DNA of 54,423 nt from an uncultured Coriobacteriaceae bacterium (GTDB lineage: Bacteria > Actinomycetota > Coriobacteriia > Coriobacteriales > Atopobiaceae). Each line of letters begins with the position of its first letter. Position 1 is the first letter of the stretch. The position numbers and the translations under genes are program-made. The stretch is from assembly GCA_902801175.1 (NCBI GenBank), contig CADCHF010000010.1, forward strand, positions 1 to 54,423, given 5' to 3'. Positions 35,136 to 44,263 of the stretch are shown here, one piece after another. The notes beneath the pieces were generated by a model that saw nothing but the letters and a program-made list of their open reading frames with translations, was not told the origin of the DNA and did no database searches.

Positions 35136-35903
35136 TTAGAAGTCCAGACGCACAGGAATCCCCTGCGAGGCCATGTACTCCTTTACTTGGCGGATGCTGT
35201 AGGTTCCAAAGTGGAAGACACTCGCAGCAAGCACCGCGTCTGCTTCGCCCTCAATGATCCCCTCGGCAAAGTGCTCGAGCGACCCCACGCCGCCCGAGGC
35301 AATGACGGGGATGGGCACCGCGCGCGCAACGGCACGAGTGAGCGCGAGGTCAAAGCCCTCCTTGGTACCGTCGCGGTCCATGCTGGTGAGCAGAATCTCG
35401 CCCGCTCCGCGACGAGCGGCCTCCGTTGCCCACTCCACCGCATCGATGCCAGTGGCAATACGCCCGCCAGCAAGGTAGACCTCCCACTTGTCGGCCTTGC
35501 CCTGACGCTTGGCGTCGATGGCGCAGATGACCGCCTGACTGCCAAAGGCAGCAGCGGCCTGCGAGATGAGCTCGGGGTTCTTGACCGCAGCCGAGTTGAC
35601 CGAGACCTTATCGGCACCAGCGGCCACCATCTTGGTCATACCCGCAAGGTCACGGAAACCGCCGCCCACTGTGTAAGGAATGCGCAGCTCCTCAGCAGCA
35701 TGCGAGGCAAGCTCGATGGTGGTCGAGCGGTCATCGGAGGTGGCAGTGATGTCGAGGAAGATCACCTCGTCAGCGCCTTCACGGTCATATACGCTCGCCA
35801 GCTCCACCGGGTCGCCGGCATCAACGAGGTTGACGAAGTTCACTCCCTTAACAACCCGGCCGTCCTTCACGTCGAGGCAGGGTATGACACGCTTGGTGAG
35901 CAT
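35136..35903 (-). CDS. hisF: Imidazole glycerol phosphate synthase cyclase subunit
   Basis: A 255-residue TIM barrel that, with HisH, converts PRFAR and ammonia to imidazole-glycerol phosphate plus AICAR. Catalytic Asp residues are in [15 protein letters not shown] and [14 protein letters not shown]; phosphate-binding loops are [11 protein letters not shown] and [18 protein letters not shown] lies before ATG 35903. It is 39 bases downstream of hisA. Confidence 0.97.
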   Translation of the reverse strand: MLTKRVIPCLDVKDGRVVKGVNFVNLVDAGDPVELASVYDREGADEVIFLDITATSDDRSTTIELASHAAEELRIPYTVGGGFRDLAGMTKMVAAGADKVSVNSAAVKNPELISQAAAAFGSQAVICAIDAKRQGKADKWEVYLAGGRIATGIDAVEWATEAARRGAGEILLTSMDRDGTKEGFDLALTRAVARAVPIPVIASGGVGSLEHFAEGIIEGEADAVLAASVFHFGTYSIRQVKEYMASQGIPVRLDF

Positions 35904-35942
35904 GAGCTACTCCTCTCGCAGGGTGAGCGAATGTAGTTTGGT

Positions 35943-36677
35943 TTAACGGGCGGCGGCGAGGGCTTCTTCTAGGGTGAAGTTGCCCTCGTAGAGTGCTCGA
36001 CCGGTGATGGCTCCCTCGATTACGTCTTCGCCTGCAGCAGCCAGCGCGCGCAAGTCGTCGAGCGTTGCGATGCCGCCCGATGCGACCACCGCAAAGCCTG
36101 CCACCTGCGCAATATGGCAATAGGCGTCCACGTCAATGCCAGTCTGCATGCCGTCGCGCGCTACATCGGTAAAGACCAGGTGACGGTAGCCCAGACTCAC
36201 GAGCTCGCCCACGAGGTCATCGGCGCGCACGCCTGCCCCCTCGCGCCAGCCATTGACCCTCACCATGCCATCCTTGGCAGCCACGTCGGCTACCAGAAGC
36301 TCGCCGTATCGCTTGGCCGCCTCGCGGGCAAACTCACGGTCGCGCACCAAGGCCGTGCCAATCGCGATTCGCTTGGCGCCCGTGTTGGCAAGACGCTCGA
36401 TGGCAGCAAGACTTCGCACGCCGCCGCCCGTATCAACGCTGATGCCGGGCACCTGGCAGATGCCCTCGATCGCCGCTCGATTGAGCTCAAGCGCACGGTC
36501 GTCTTCCTCAAAGGTCGCGGACAGGTCTACCACGTGGATCCATGTTGCGCCTCGACTGGCAAAGTCCTGCGCCACCGCAACGGGGTCGTCCGAATAGACA
36601 TCCATCTTTGACCGCTCGCCACGCGAAAGACGTACGACCTGTCCCGCAATAAGGTCGATTGCTGGAAAGACGATCAT
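35943..36677 (-). CDS. hisA: ProFAR isomerase HisA
   Basis: A 244-residue TIM barrel that isomerises ProFAR to PRFAR. Blocks IVFPAIDLIAGQVVRLSRGE, WIHVVDLSATFEEDDRALE, SVDTGGGVRSLAAIERL, FTDVARDGMQTGIDVDAY and VVASGGIATLDDLRAL fit HisA. It is unlikely to be a dual HisA/TrpF (PriA) enzyme only by context; sequence alone cannot exclude that in an actinobacterium. It starts 3 bases after hisH. Confidence 0.95.
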   Translation of the reverse strand: MIVFPAIDLIAGQVVRLSRGERSKMDVYSDDPVAVAQDFASRGATWIHVVDLSATFEEDDRALELNRAAIEGICQVPGISVDTGGGVRSLAAIERLANTGAKRIAIGTALVRDREFAREAAKRYGELLVADVAAKDGMVRVNGWREGAGVRADDLVGELVSLGYRHLVFTDVARDGMQTGIDVDAYCHIAQVAGFAVVASGGIATLDDLRALAAAGEDVIEGAITGRALYEGNFTLEEALAAAR

Positions 36678-36680
36678 GGC

Positions 36681-37334
36681 CTATCCCCTCACGTAGCCGA
36701 GGAAGTTCGACAGGATGCGCATGCCTGTTGCCGACGACTTCTCGGGGTGGAACTGCACGCCAAAGACATTCTTGTGCCACACCGCCGAGGCAAAGCTGCG
36801 CGTATAGTGCGTCCGCGCAATCACGATTGACTCGTCCACGTCGCTGTCCACCGCATACGAGTGCGTGAAGTAGACGTTTGAGCCCTCGGGGACGTCCACA
36901 AAGAGCGGGCACTGTCTGCCCTGCTCGGTCAGGTGCAGCTGGTTCCAGCCAACATGCGGCACCTTGAGCCGCGTTGACTCGAGCCTTGTGACCGAACCAT
37001 CGAGAATCCCCAATCCGGGAACCCAGCCATTGCCCCATGCCTCGGTAGTGAGCTCGGTCCCACGCGTAAAGAGAAGCTGCTGGCCAAGGCAGATGCCAAG
37101 GAACGGAACGCCTCGCTCGATGGAACGCACCACGGCGTCCGCCTGCCCGGAGCAGCGCATATAGCTCATGGCGTCCTCAAAGCTTCCCACGCCGGGCAGA
37201 ATGATTCCCTGCGCCTCGGCAATTGTCTTTGGGTCGTCGCTCACCACGACGTCTGCCCCCACGGTAGACATGCTGCGAGCTACCGAGAGTAGGTTTCCCT
37301 TGTGATAGTCAACGACAACGATCTCGTGTGCCAT
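36681..37334 (-). CDS. hisH: Imidazole glycerol phosphate synthase glutaminase subunit
   Basis: A 217-residue class I glutamine amidotransferase feeding ammonia to HisF. Nucleophile Cys in PFLGICLGQQLLF and the His/Glu pair in GVQFHPEKSS complete the catalytic triad; PHVGWNQLHL and YFTHSYAVD are also typical. It starts 2 bases after the hisB stop and is itself followed closely by hisA. Confidence 0.97.
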   Translation of the reverse strand: MAHEIVVVDYHKGNLLSVARSMSTVGADVVVSDDPKTIAEAQGIILPGVGSFEDAMSYMRCSGQADAVVRSIERGVPFLGICLGQQLLFTRGTELTTEAWGNGWVPGLGILDGSVTRLESTRLKVPHVGWNQLHLTEQGRQCPLFVDVPEGSNVYFTHSYAVDSDVDESIVIARTHYTRSFASAVWHKNVFGVQFHPEKSSATGMRILSNFLGYVRG

Positions 37335-37336
37335 AC

Positions 37337-37924
37337 CTAGAGCACCCCCTTGGTGGACGGGACGCCCGTAACGCGGGGGTCTGACTCAACGGCCACGCGC
37401 AGAGCGCGGGCAAAGGCCTTGAAGGTGGCCTCAAGGATGTGATGGGCGTTCTCACCGCAGAGTTCGCGCAGGTGGAGGGTGATGCCAGCATCGCGCGCAA
37501 GACCAGCAAAGAACTCGTGGCCAAGCTCGGTGTCAAAGGTTCCAACCTTCTGCGGGCCAATGGGCACGTCCCAATAGAGCTCGCCACGTCCCGAGATGTC
37601 CACCGCCGCCAGCACAAGCGCCTCGTCGAGCGGCACGCACACGTCACCAAAGCGACGGATGCCAGCCTTGTCTCCAAGTGCGATGCGCAGCGCCTGGCCC
37701 AGTGCGATGCCCACGTCCTCGACCGTGTGGTGGTCGTCCACCCAGGTATCTCCCTTGCAGTGGACGCTGAGGTCAATGAGCGAATGACGGCCCAGCGCCG
37801 TGAGCATGTGGTCAAAGAAGCCCACTCCGGTATCGATGTCGCAGGCACCCGTGCCATCGAGGTCAATCGCAATGGTGATGTCGGTCTCGCCCGTCTTGCG
37901 GGCAACCTGTGCGGTACGCGTCAT
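37337..37924 (-). CDS. hisB: Imidazoleglycerol-phosphate dehydratase
   Basis: A 195-residue monofunctional IGP dehydratase. Metal-binding His/Glu pairs are in GFFDHMLTALGRHS, DDHHTVEDVGIALGQ, GHEFFAGLARDAGITLHL and ENAHHILEATFKAFARAL. The start overlaps hisC's stop by 4 bases (ATGA), so they are translationally coupled. No phosphatase domain is fused; histidinol-phosphate phosphatase must be elsewhere. Confidence 0.97.
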   Translation of the reverse strand: MTRTAQVARKTGETDITIAIDLDGTGACDIDTGVGFFDHMLTALGRHSLIDLSVHCKGDTWVDDHHTVEDVGIALGQALRIALGDKAGIRRFGDVCVPLDEALVLAAVDISGRGELYWDVPIGPQKVGTFDTELGHEFFAGLARDAGITLHLRELCGENAHHILEATFKAFARALRVAVESDPRVTGVPSTKGVL

Positions 37925-39012
37925 TGTGCCTCCTTGAGGATGTTTGCAATGGCAGCAACAAGCTCGTCGTTCTCGCTGGGCGTGCCCACGGTAATGCGCA
38001 GGCAGTCCTCGAGCCCTGGGGCCTGCGAGAAGTCTCTCACCAGTATGGACCGATCGTCACGCAGGCTCACGCGCACGGCGCCAGCCTGCGGCAGGCGCAC
38101 CAAGAGGAAGTTGCCCTGGCTGGGCCAGACGCCCACGCCGTCAATGGCAGAGAGCGCCTGGGCGAGCCGCTCGCGCTCGCTCTTGATGGTTGCGATCGTA
38201 GGCGCAAAGCCCTCGCGCATCTTGGTGACAACCTCGGCTGCCGCCTGGGCAAAGACGTCCGCCGTGTAGGGCTGGCGCACCGCGCCGAGCACGTCGATCA
38301 CGTCGGGGGCGGCAAGCACATAGCCAACGCGAACGCCCGCAAGGCAGAAGGCCTTGGAGTAGGTGTGCAGCACAATGAGGTTGTCGCAGGTGGCAAGCAG
38401 ACTCTCACAGGAGGTGCCCTCGTCCGCAAACTCCGCGTACGCCTCGTCGATCATGACCATGCCTGGGCACGCAGCGCACAGGCGCTCAACATCGGCAACT
38501 GAGATGATGTTGCCCGTTGGGTTGTTGGGCGAGGTCACAATGACCATGTCCGCACTGGCAGCCAGCGGCAGGAGCGCATCCATGTCGAGCTCAAAGGTAT
38601 CCGGATCGCGCCAGCACCTCACCACGTTCGTGCCGAGCATCTTTGAGTAGATGTCGTAGACCGTGAAGGTAGGCGGACAGTCAATTAGGCGCTTTCCTGG
38701 CCCGCCAAAGGCAAGGAAGAAGTTGAACAGCAGCTCGTCACCGCCATTGCCCACGCACACGTTCTCGCGGGCCACACCATGCCACGCAGCAATGAGGTCG
38801 CGCAGCTCATTTGACATGGGGTCGGGATAACGGTTGGTAGCGGTGGCGGCAATGGCGTCGTTTATGGCCGAACGGACCTCCTCGGGCATGCCGTAGGTAT
38901 TCTCGTTGGCCGAGAGGTTGATCTTGCAGGGCGTAAAGTTTGGGTCGTACGGCGCAAGGCGGGCAACGTCGTCTCGCACGCACGCCTTCACACGCTCGGA
39001 GAGACCAGCCAT
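37921..39012 (-). CDS. hisC: Histidinol-phosphate aminotransferase
   Basis: A 363-residue PLP-dependent class I/II aminotransferase. It shows INLSANENTYG, GNGGDELLFNFF, VTSPNNPTGNIIS, DEAYAEFADE, the Schiff-base lysine in HTYSKAFCLAGVRVGY, and a C-terminal LRITVGTPSENDELV. ATG 39012 has GAGAGGAGC upstream and lies 1 base after the hisD stop; the 31-codon longer frame overlaps hisD and is not used. Confidence 0.96.
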   Translation of the reverse strand: MAGLSERVKACVRDDVARLAPYDPNFTPCKINLSANENTYGMPEEVRSAINDAIAATATNRYPDPMSNELRDLIAAWHGVARENVCVGNGGDELLFNFFLAFGGPGKRLIDCPPTFTVYDIYSKMLGTNVVRCWRDPDTFELDMDALLPLAASADMVIVTSPNNPTGNIISVADVERLCAACPGMVMIDEAYAEFADEGTSCESLLATCDNLIVLHTYSKAFCLAGVRVGYVLAAPDVIDVLGAVRQPYTADVFAQAAAEVVTKMREGFAPTIATIKSERERLAQALSAIDGVGVWPSQGNFLLVRLPQAGAVRVSLRDDRSILVRDFSQAPGLEDCLRITVGTPSENDELVAAIANILKEAQ

Positions 39013-39013
39013 G

Positions 39014-40417
39014 CTAGCTCCTCTCGACTTCGCCGATGTTAGGAACACCGGGGACATCCAGCTCGCGAGGCCATGCCGTGCTGAGGGCGTTCTCGCAGGC
39101 GGCAACTGGATCGGCGAAGCTCTCCGTACCCTGTTCGACGAGCTTGCGCCTCATGCCAACCGAAAGGGCATGGGCCCACAGGCCCTCTGCCTGGGCAAGC
39201 GCCTGCACGGCCGGCGCATCCGCCGCAAGACCCTCAGGCGTGTAGTAGAGCACACTCGAGCGCTTTTGGAAGTCATAGACACCGAGCGGGTTTGAGAACA
39301 TGGCAGTGCCGCCGGTTGGGAGGGTGTGGTTGGGACCAGCCACGTAGTCGCCGAGGGGCTCGGAGCTCCACGGGCCAACAAAGATGGCTCCAGCGTTTTC
39401 GATACGGCCCACGAGCGACATGGCCTCGGGGGCATGCAGCTCGAGGTGCTCGGGCGCAATGAGGTTGACGGCGTTGATTGCGTCATCGAGCGTCTCGCAG
39501 CACACGATGATGCCCTGGTCGTCGAGCGATGCGCGAGTGATCTCTTCGCGAGGACTCTGCGACACGAGTCGCTCGATGGCCCCAAGGACCCTACCGGGCA
39601 GGCTCTTGTCAGTGGTCACCAGATAGCAGGCAGCCAGCGGGTCGTGCTCGGCCTGCGCCATGAGGTCGGCCGCAACGACCACGGGGTCAGCGGTGGCATC
39701 CGCCAGCACGCAGACCTCGGAGGGACCGGCGACCATGTCGATGCCCACGTCGCCCGACACGTAGCGCTTGGCTGCGGCAACATAGGCATTGCCAGGCCCC
39801 ACGATCTTGCTCACCTTGGGGATGGTCTCGGTACCGTAGGCCACGGCGCCAATGCCCTGCGCGCCACCCACGGCATAGACCTCGTCCACACCCGCGAGCG
39901 CAGCTGCGGCTAGCGTGTAGGCAGACAGAGAGCTGTCGCGCTGGGGCGGCGTGATCATGACCACACGAGGAACCCCGGCAACCTTTGCGGGAATGACGTC
40001 CATGAGCACGGTCGAGGGGTACTGCGCGCGGCCTCCGGGCACATACACCGCGGCAGAGGGAACCGGACGAACCTGCACGCCGAGCAGCGTGCCATCGGGA
40101 CGGGTGGTAAACCACGACTGCTCGCGCTCACGCTCGTGGAAGTCGCGAATCTGCCTTGCGGCACGCTTGAGCGACTCGAGGAACTCCTCGTCGACCATCT
40201 CGAGCGCACCATCGACCACCTCGCGCGGCACCAAGAAGCTCTTTGGGCAGGCGCCATCAAAACGCAGGCAGTACTCGCGCACGGCCTCGTCGCCACGCGC
40301 GCGAACGTCGTCGACGATGGACTGCGCGGCCTGCTCTACTTCGCGGGGAAGCGCGCCAAAGCGATGCAGGTCATCATTAGTGAGAGTCTGACCTTGGGCA
40401 AGGGTAATCTGACGCAT
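39014..40417 (-). CDS. hisD: Histidinol dehydrogenase
   Basis: A 467-residue NAD- and zinc-dependent enzyme performing the last two oxidations to histidine. Key blocks: YVPGGRAQYPSTVLMDVIPA, VYAVGGAQGIGAVAYGTE, VGPGNAYVAAAKRYVSGDVGIDMVAGPSE, ADLMAQAEHDPLA, and APEHLELH near the C-terminal active site with GPWSSEPLGDYVAGPNHTLPT. It is slightly longer than the usual 430 residues. ATG 40417 has AAGGAG at 8 bases and sits 4 bases after hisZG. Confidence 0.97.
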   Translation of the reverse strand: MRQITLAQGQTLTNDDLHRFGALPREVEQAAQSIVDDVRARGDEAVREYCLRFDGACPKSFLVPREVVDGALEMVDEEFLESLKRAARQIRDFHEREREQSWFTTRPDGTLLGVQVRPVPSAAVYVPGGRAQYPSTVLMDVIPAKVAGVPRVVMITPPQRDSSLSAYTLAAAALAGVDEVYAVGGAQGIGAVAYGTETIPKVSKIVGPGNAYVAAAKRYVSGDVGIDMVAGPSEVCVLADATADPVVVAADLMAQAEHDPLAACYLVTTDKSLPGRVLGAIERLVSQSPREEITRASLDDQGIIVCCETLDDAINAVNLIAPEHLELHAPEAMSLVGRIENAGAIFVGPWSSEPLGDYVAGPNHTLPTGGTAMFSNPLGVYDFQKRSSVLYYTPEGLAADAPAVQALAQAEGLWAHALSVGMRRKLVEQGTESFADPVAACENALSTAWPRELDVPGVPNIGEVERS

Positions 40418-40421
40418 GATG

Positions 40422-42086
40422 CTACTCCTTGGTCGTCGTGATGGATGCGGCAAGGCGCTCGGCCAGGTCGCGGATGCGAGGGTCGCTACGATAGGCTGCC
40501 GGGCCCGCAAAGAAGCGCGCGGAGCACTCAAGTACCTCGTCCACAATGACGAGGTCGTTCTCGGCGAGCGTGGTGCCCGTAGCCGTGATGTCCACGATGC
40601 GATCGGTCATGCCCACAATGGGGCCGAGCTCGATGTTGCCATGCAGCTGGACGATGTCGACCTGCTGGCCAATGCGCTCGTAGTAGGCCTTCGTGATGCG
40701 CGGGTACTTGGTGGCAACGCGCACGGTGCCGCGCCACGAGTAGGCACGCTCTGCGGCCCCCATGAGTGCCGCGGGCTCTGCCACCACAAAGCGGCAGCCG
40801 CCAAAGTGCAGGTCGGTAAGCTGAACCAGGTCGACGCCTGCCTCAATGATGGAATCGCTGCCGCAGATGCCGCAGTCGGCCCCGCCATGAGCCACAAACA
40901 CCGGCGCGTCCTGGGCACGCACGATGATGTACTCAACGTCACCGGCAGGAACAATGAGCTTGCGACCCACGTCCTTGAGCTCGTCGGTAGGAAGGCCCGC
41001 ACGAGCGAGAAGGCGAACGGTGTCCTTGAAGAGACCACCCTTGGGGATCGCAATGCGCAGAGGACGCTCGGCAACACGAACACCAGGCGCGACCACGCCA
41101 GACTCGCCCTGCTCGCCGAGGACCTCCTGAAGGCGCTCGAGCGAGAGCATGAAGCCGCATGCGGCAATGCCCGAGAGGCCGTAGCTCTCAAGAACGGCAT
41201 CGTAGCGGCCACCAGAGGCTATTGCTGCGGTGATGCCCTCGGCATAGCCCTTGAAGATGACGCCGGTGTAATAGTCAAACGAGTTGATGATGGAGAAGTC
41301 AAAGCAGAGGGTGCCCGCCGAGGAAAGGTCTGTGAGCTCGGCGACGAGCGCACGAAGCTCGGTGGTTCCACGCAGTTCGGGCTCGATGCCCGCGTCGTCG
41401 AGGAGGTCATCGACCTCATCGATCACGTCCTCGTTGCCAGCGAGGCGCGGGAGTCGCTGCAAGGCATGCACGGCGGCATCGGCAAGACCAGCCTGTGCCA
41501 CGTACTCATCGAGACCCACAAGGTCAGACTCGTGGACCAGCTCAAGCACGTGCCTGCGGAACTCCTCGTTTGGAGAGCAAGCATCAAGAAGCGCCGTGAG
41601 CGGAGTCACGGAGCCACAAACAATGCGCCATGCAGGCACATCAAGGGTGCGCAGGGCCTCGGCCAGCAGGTCGATGACCTCTGCCTCGCCATCAATGCCC
41701 TCGCCGCCAACGAGCTCAACGCCCAGCTGCGTAAACTGGCGCGGCTGGCCAGAGAGCGTGGACTCCTCGCGCACGACTGGGGCGTTGTAGCGGAGACGCA
41801 GCGGAAGCGCCCCGTCGGCCATCTTTCCCGAGACCATGCGCGCGATGGCAAGGGTGATGTCCGGACGCATCACCAGCAGGCTGCCATCAGCATCAAAGAG
41901 CTGGAAGGGCGAACTAGGCACATGCCCACCACGCTCCAGGATTGCCTTGTTTTCGAGCAGCGGCGTCTCAACCGGCAGATAGCCGTGCGATGAGAAGCAC
42001 TCTTTGACCTGGTCTGATATCCGCTCGCGCGCAACTGCCTCGGTAGGCAGGATGTCTCTAAAGCCGCTTGGGGTTCCCGTTTGCAC
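40422..42086 (-). CDS. hisZG: Fused HisZ-HisG ATP phosphoribosyltransferase
   Basis: A 554-residue protein joining both subunits of the short-form enzyme of the first histidine step (ATP + PRPP to PR-ATP). Residues 1 to about 325 are HisZ, a HisRS paralogue (GTPSGFRDILPTEAV, MRPDITLAIARM, FTQLGVELVGG, FDYYTGVIFKGY, SGGRYDAVL). Residues about 341-554 are short-form HisG (LRIAIPKGGLF, VDLVQLTDLHFGGCRF, VATKYPRITKAYY, DITATGTTLAENDL). A linker of about 15 residues joins them, with no stop or frameshift. The start is GTG 42086, with AAGGAGC 7 bases upstream. It leads the his operon. HisZ normally provides feedback control in trans. Confidence 0.93.
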   Translation of the reverse strand: MQTGTPSGFRDILPTEAVARERISDQVKECFSSHGYLPVETPLLENKAILERGGHVPSSPFQLFDADGSLLVMRPDITLAIARMVSGKMADGALPLRLRYNAPVVREESTLSGQPRQFTQLGVELVGGEGIDGEAEVIDLLAEALRTLDVPAWRIVCGSVTPLTALLDACSPNEEFRRHVLELVHESDLVGLDEYVAQAGLADAAVHALQRLPRLAGNEDVIDEVDDLLDDAGIEPELRGTTELRALVAELTDLSSAGTLCFDFSIINSFDYYTGVIFKGYAEGITAAIASGGRYDAVLESYGLSGIAACGFMLSLERLQEVLGEQGESGVVAPGVRVAERPLRIAIPKGGLFKDTVRLLARAGLPTDELKDVGRKLIVPAGDVEYIIVRAQDAPVFVAHGGADCGICGSDSIIEAGVDLVQLTDLHFGGCRFVVAEPAALMGAAERAYSWRGTVRVATKYPRITKAYYERIGQQVDIVQLHGNIELGPIVGMTDRIVDITATGTTLAENDLVIVDEVLECSARFFAGPAAYRSDPRIRDLAERLAASITTTKE

Positions 42087-42125
42087 TCTGGAAGCTCCTT
42101 ATACTCTCGTTTCTTGGCCTTGATA

Positions 42126-42141
42126 CTTTAGCATGCTAAAG
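42126..42141 (-). promoter_or_regulatory. Candidate operator before the his operon
   Basis: CTTTAGCATGCTAAAG is a 16-bp perfect palindrome centred about 47 bases before the hisZG start codon, overlapping TAAAGT, a possible -10 box. Position and symmetry suggest repression by a dimeric regulator, for example of the TrpR/YerC (HisR) family known from Firmicutes. No T-box was seen upstream. The regulator is not in the window. Confidence 0.6.
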
Positions 42142-42526
42142 TGCCAGCCTTGGAACATTCGATTTCAGTTAACGCGTAGGTAACGCTTTGACATGTTCCC
42201 GCAGCAATTATCCAACCTCAGTTGGCAGAGGGCTACGAGAGTCGCACCACATTAGCACCCTGTTAATTTAACGACCGAAACCCACTGCCAACGACGGGCC
42301 GCTTCGGGCTATCACAGTAGCTCGCGTGCACTTCCTTTTAGTTTTCCCCGGCCCCTATGTCGTGTGCGGCGCACTGCCGCGCGCCAGCAAACCTCAGTAT
42401 TCGCAAAAGCTCCCCGCACCGCTGCGAGGAGCCCCTCTTCACTGCTTTGTTCAGAGAATGCCTTGGTCGCTAGCTTCGTGCCTTGGACCATGCCAAGACA
42501 ACCAACACCTCAAAGCTCTCACTCGC
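42142..42526. other. Spacer between his operon and murJ
   Basis: Apart from the murJ terminator hairpin (42409-42432) and the his promoter region, no gene, repeat or RNA signature was recognised in this stretch. Confidence 0.4.
42401..42432 (-). terminator. Terminator of murJ
   Basis: On the minus strand GCTCCTCGCA pairs with TGCGGGGAGC (one G-U), followed by TTTTGCG. The stem arms are 42409-42418 and 42423-42432, about 95 bases past the murJ stop. Confidence 0.75.
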
Positions 42527-44260
42527 CTACCGCCGTCTTAGGAGCCGCCCGACGAGGTTGCGAACCACATCGGTTTCGGGCGAGTGCGTAACCAGCGCAA
42601 TACCAAAGGTCACAATCACCGAGGGGATGCCGCCCGCAACGGTAAAGATGAACGCCCTAGAAATGGACTGTCCAATGGGACCAATCACCCTGGAGAGCAG
42701 TATGAGGACGCCCGCACCCGCAACGGCGCCAGCAAGGCCAAAGAGTGCCGCACGCACAATGGAGGCAGTGATGGACCCAAGACCAACCCTCTTGAGCGTG
42801 GAGCGCAGGCTTGCAAAGGTCACGATGTCCACCGCGAGGAAGAAGAACGCCGAGCTATAGGCCACCATGTCAAGGCCAAAGATGGGTGTGGCAAAGAGGC
42901 AGATAGCCACCTGGATGCCTGCTGCCACGACGTTTGCCACGGCAAAGAGGCCCATGCGCCTGAGCGACGAGCAGACCTTTTGCAGGTACATGCACACGCC
43001 GTAGACCGGAAGCGATGCCGCAAGGGCCCGCAAGTAACTCGCCGTCATTGCAATGTCGGCATCGGAGAACTTGCCCGCGGCAAGCATTGTGATCAGCGGC
43101 GAGGCAAACACCATGAGATACATCATGAACGGAATCATGAGGAAGATGATCTTTGCGGTACCAGAGGTGACGCCCTCGCGATATGAGTCCATGTCGCCAC
43201 GGGCAACGTCGTCCGAGAGCTCGGTGAACATTGCCGTGGTGATGGGCACCGCCAGAATGGCATAAGGCAGCGTGTACCAAAGGCGTGCGTAGTAGGACAC
43301 CGATGCGCCAACCGCCGTCACCGAGAGGGCCGAACTGTTCATGACCGAGACCGTCACAAAAGAGCACACCATAACAATGAGCGACGGAATGCCAATGGAA
43401 AGCGTGTCCTTGAGGGCGGGGTCGCGCAGGTTGATATGCGGGCGCAGACGAATCCCATGCTTTCTCAGGGACGGCATCTGCATGATGACCTGCACCGCAA
43501 CGCCAAGGGGGTTGCCCAAGGCCAGCAGGACCAGCGCAAGCTGTGGTTTGGTGTCAACGAGAAATGCGTAGGCCAGGAAGGACGCCGTCGTCACAAAGTT
43601 GTTGAAGATGGGCGCCGCGCTGCTCCAAAAGTAGTCGCGCTCGGCGTTGAGCACGCCAGAGAAGATGGACGACAGCGCATAGAGCACGACCTCGATCACA
43701 AAGAACCGGAAGAAGTAGGTGGCGAGGTCGGCATCAAAGTCCGCACTTGCCGAGAAGGACTGCGTCCACACGACCTGCGCCGCAAAGATGATGCCAAGCA
43801 CCGTGACCGCGCCCATGAGCACGAGCACGATGCTCACGAGGTTTGAGGTGTAGTCGCTCGCGCCCTTGGTGCCCTTCTCCTTTTTGACGCTCTGGTACAC
43901 CGGCAAGAACGCCGTTACCAGCATGCCGCCAATCACCAGCTCGTAGAGCTGATTGGGGAGGTTGTTTGCCACCGAATAGCAGCTCGCCGTTACCGTGACG
44001 CCAAGAGCGTAGGCCTGTCCCCAGGTACGAAGGAACCCGGTAAGGCGGCTGATGATGACGAGCACACTCATAAGTGCGGCCGAACGCCCCACCTGAGCGT
44101 CACGCGTCTCAGCCTGATCGGCCGCACCCTCTGCGGGAGAAGCGTCGTCCTCGTTATTCTCCGCCAGCTGCGAGGACTCATACCCCAGAAGGTCTTCTGG
44201 TTGCTCCGCCTCTGGTGCCTCTTGGTTTGTAGGTGCAAAGTGCCTGGCTTGGTAGGCCAT
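42527..44260 (-). CDS. murJ: Lipid II flippase MurJ/MviN
   Basis: A 577-residue polytopic membrane protein of the MOP superfamily that flips lipid II across the membrane for peptidoglycan synthesis. After an acidic, disordered N-terminal segment (about 1-58) the helices begin with SAALMSVLVIISRLTGFLRTWGQAYALG, the typical MurJ first helix, followed by NNLPNQLYELVIGGML and GNPLGVAVQVIMQMPSL. About 14 hydrophobic helices are seen. It starts 3 bases after ybaK and is the last gene of uvrA-ybaK-murJ. Confidence 0.92.
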   Translation of the reverse strand: MAYQARHFAPTNQEAPEAEQPEDLLGYESSQLAENNEDDASPAEGAADQAETRDAQVGRSAALMSVLVIISRLTGFLRTWGQAYALGVTVTASCYSVANNLPNQLYELVIGGMLVTAFLPVYQSVKKEKGTKGASDYTSNLVSIVLVLMGAVTVLGIIFAAQVVWTQSFSASADFDADLATYFFRFFVIEVVLYALSSIFSGVLNAERDYFWSSAAPIFNNFVTTASFLAYAFLVDTKPQLALVLLALGNPLGVAVQVIMQMPSLRKHGIRLRPHINLRDPALKDTLSIGIPSLIVMVCSFVTVSVMNSSALSVTAVGASVSYYARLWYTLPYAILAVPITTAMFTELSDDVARGDMDSYREGVTSGTAKIIFLMIPFMMYLMVFASPLITMLAAGKFSDADIAMTASYLRALAASLPVYGVCMYLQKVCSSLRRMGLFAVANVVAAGIQVAICLFATPIFGLDMVAYSSAFFFLAVDIVTFASLRSTLKRVGLGSITASIVRAALFGLAGAVAGAGVLILLSRVIGPIGQSISRAFIFTVAGGIPSVIVTFGIALVTHSPETDVVRNLVGRLLRRR

Positions 44261-44263
44261 GCC

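Noticed and set aside
40416..41993. 525-codon plus-strand ORF opposite hisZG
   Set aside because: Antisense to a gene with clear HisZ and HisG motifs; no start signal.
42087..42300. Histidine T-box before the his operon
   Set aside because: The T-box sequence is absent on the minus strand; a palindromic operator fits better.
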